The notes under the pieces are model-generated. The model did not search any database and was not told the DNA's origin. It saw only the letters and a list, made by a program, of their open reading frames with translations. Source: Lycocorax pyrrhopterus obiensis (taxonomy: Eukaryota > Chordata > Aves > Passeriformes > Paradisaeidae). Taken from it: DNA of 64,000 nt. Below are positions 62,051-64,000 of the stretch, piece after piece; within the stretch, counting starts at the first letter, position 1, and every line of letters begins with the position of its first letter. Location of the stretch: the NCBI GenBank assembly GCA_014706295.1, contig JACSVZ010000007.1, positions 33,219,875-33,283,874 on the forward strand. The letters are read 5' to 3'. The translations under genes and the position numbers were made by a program.

Positions 62051-64000
62051 AACACAAAAGCTCATTTCCTTTTGCCAGGGGCAAGTGTGCTAAGAAAAGA
62101 TGAAGAAATGCCTGAGACACATTTATTTTGTACAAACCAGCTGGGTCTGGTCAACATTTGCCAGCTTAGGTGGGGCACCAGGCTGATGCAGCCAGCTCCC
62201 AGCTAGGTTGGTCTAGTTCCTGCCTTGTGTTTCTAGTTTCTTGTGCGCATGGAGTCTGGCTGTACTAGCAAAATACACACGAATATGACTTTGATTCCTG
62301 ACAGTGAAATACCATGGGTGCTTTTGATTGTTTGCATGCAAACTGAATCAGCAGAGTTACTGAACTTGGTTGAGCATGGGACTCACCCATTTTGACTCCA
62401 GGGCCCACAACAGTCAATGTCACTTTGTATGGACTCCAAATCTTGTGGTTCCTTTTTAACTTGGAGTTTAAATGAACTCAATATTCAAGCAAAACACTAA
62501 GAAAGACATCGAGTGTCACATGGTTTCATGTGGTTTTGATAAAACTCTCTAAACAGGACCAGGCTTACTCAAAACTTACACAAGGATTTTCCTTAAGGTT
62601 TTGCTAATGCAGCTGAGTTTTGAATCATGACTAATTCAAGGCCAACCTAGTTTCACAGATGCTTAGAGTTTGCAAAGACATTTTCTGAAGCTGTGATTCC
62701 AATCTCTGTTAATTTATTATGAGAAAAGTGATGACAGTGGCAATGGTCAGTTGTGGATAAGGTTTCAATACGGAGAAGAGGCTACTGTTTTGCAGAATGT
62801 GCTGTTGGTCAAAAGTGCATTTTCAGTCCCATTTTGCAACTTAGCACATCCTTCCTTTCTCTTCTGTCCTGATGCTTCCTGTACAGAAATAGGCTGATAT
62901 TGATCAGTTCTCCCTACCTGCTGAGGTGGACACCTCTGTTTTGACTTTGTGCAGTCACGGGTGGAGATACTGCTTTAATTAATGAGCCAACTTTCTCATG
63001 AGACAAGCAGCTATCTCATTCATGATTTTATCTAAACTCAGGTCAGTCTGTACCTACATGTGAAAGTGTAGTTTTAGTCTTGGTTTCTGTCTCTCCTTAT
63101 CTGTTTCTTTCTCCGTCTCTCCCAAAACTGGATTATGGTTTAGACTTGGAGTGTTAATTTCATCCATTATAGAGCAATTATGCTTAGGAGTGACCTGTGA
63201 TGCTGTTTCAGTTAGGGAGGGTAGAGGACAGCTCAGGACAGACTGCAGAGGGATGCAAATAAACACCTGAAAGGATTACTTTTCCCTCCTACATTGAGGA
63301 AGAATGATGATAGGAATCGTAAGTGCCTTGTTTACCAGTACTTTTAAATTATATTTGTTTTAGTGTTTCAAGTATAGCTTCCCTTCCTCCTTCCCCCTCA
63401 CGAACCTACTCCAAACTGCCCAACATGGAATTAACACATGTAGAAAGCTCTTCTTTCACAAGAGCCAGCCAAAATCCTACTAGGGAGCTGTACCACTAGG
63501 TGTATTCCCTCCACTCCTTCAGCTCTCTAATGAGTCATCCTGTCCTGCTGACACTGTGCTCAGTGACTGGCAGCAGTGACTGGTCTGCCAGAGAGCCACT
63601 GTAGAAGCCCATGTCTGTCATTAAGCTATTCTTAAAATAAAAAGAGATTTTGTTGTTGTTCCTTATTGTATGTTACGCTTATATAGCTCTCGCCCTAAGC
63701 TTAGATTTCAAAATAGTAAATAGAAAAAACAACTTTTTAACTGCTGTTTGCTCTTACCCTGGGAAAAAAAACTTACGCTACTGCCTGACAAAGAACAAGA
63801 AGCCTAAACATTGTTCACAGAGGCTTTAAAGCTGCTTAAATAAGCAAAATCAGTTTTAATTTCTTTTTCTTAAGCTATCTGATTTTCCCTAAAATTCTCC
63901 AGGACATGATGATCTTGTTGGTATACTTTCAAGATTTGGCACTTGAATAATTTTAAACAGTTTTAAACTGTTATTACTGCTTTCCATTTACAGTAGCAAT

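Larger units (their letters stand above)
57680..64000. other. Non-coding interval to window end
   Basis: No gene recognised. The interval contains two CTCF-like motifs (58,400-58,412 and 60,035-60,049), a GC-rich patch (60,650-61,640) with overlapping frames on both strands, and a MIR-like relic (61,955-62,050). The final 2 kb show nothing beyond ordinary AT-rich sequence. Confidence 0.6.

Noticed and set aside
1..64000. CRISPR arrays, operons, phage or plasmid functions
   Set aside because: No regularly spaced direct repeats with unique spacers, no dense co-directional genes and a clear vertebrate repeat content.

Overview
The window is vertebrate nuclear DNA, almost certainly from a bird and probably a passerine. 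It is AT-rich (roughly 35-40 % GC by eye) and CpG-poor. It holds several 3'-truncated CR1 LINE copies with the avian 3' end, two tRNA-Ile-headed SINEs with CR1-type tails (the passerine TguSINE1 architecture, named from memory), and one solo LTR of the avian ERVL type. Nothing looks prokaryotic: there are no dense ORFs, no operons and no Shine-Dalgarno-spaced genes.

I find no protein-coding gene that I can recognise, no functional RNA gene and no CRISPR array. The long open frames (60-167 codons) lie on both strands and in all frames. They are about as long as chance predicts for AT-rich DNA of this size, and they often sit inside repeats, simple sequence or local GC-rich patches. The window therefore reads as intergenic DNA or the interior of a very long intron. 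One short interval at 35,513-35,675 has the form of an internal exon (acceptor-like site, open frame, strong donor-like site), but I cannot assign it to a gene.

Layout. 1-12.5 kb: unique sequence with MIR-like and L2/L3-like relics, two long T tracts, a small GC-rich patch at 5.74-6.0 kb and a perfect 20-bp palindrome at 11.39 kb. 12.5-13.8 kb: two CR1 copies in opposite orientation. 13.8-18.4 kb: unique DNA with a small CpG cluster, a 32-bp-period duplication and a conserved-looking block with a full CRE palindrome at 17.34 kb. 18.38-19.31 kb: solo ERVL-type LTR with a near-perfect 5-bp target duplication. 21.5-24.7 kb: two separate head-to-tail pairs of minus-strand CR1s and an AT-rich low-complexity tract. 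24.7-44.6 kb: about 20 kb with no recognisable young transposon, containing a 153-bp GGAAAA array, an 11-bp-arm hairpin, a CpG cluster at 37.5 kb and a homeodomain/FOX/SOX-motif-rich block at 39.8-40.8 kb. 44.64 kb: plus-strand SINE. 44.8-57.5 kb: mostly unique, with a 47.2-47.4 kb conserved-looking block carrying inverted SOX motifs and a probable minus-strand L2 relic near 54.1-54.6 kb. 57.55 kb: minus-strand SINE. 57.7-64 kb: two CTCF-like motifs (58.40 and 60.04 kb), a roughly 1-kb GC-rich patch (60.65-61.64 kb) and a MIR-like relic at 61.96 kb.

No previously undescribed biological system is visible. The items most worth checking are the regulatory-looking blocks, the CTCF-like motifs, the exon-like interval, the two abutting CR1 pairs and the unusual anticodon-arm sequence in one SINE. 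Family names come from my recall of consensus sequences; no database was searched.
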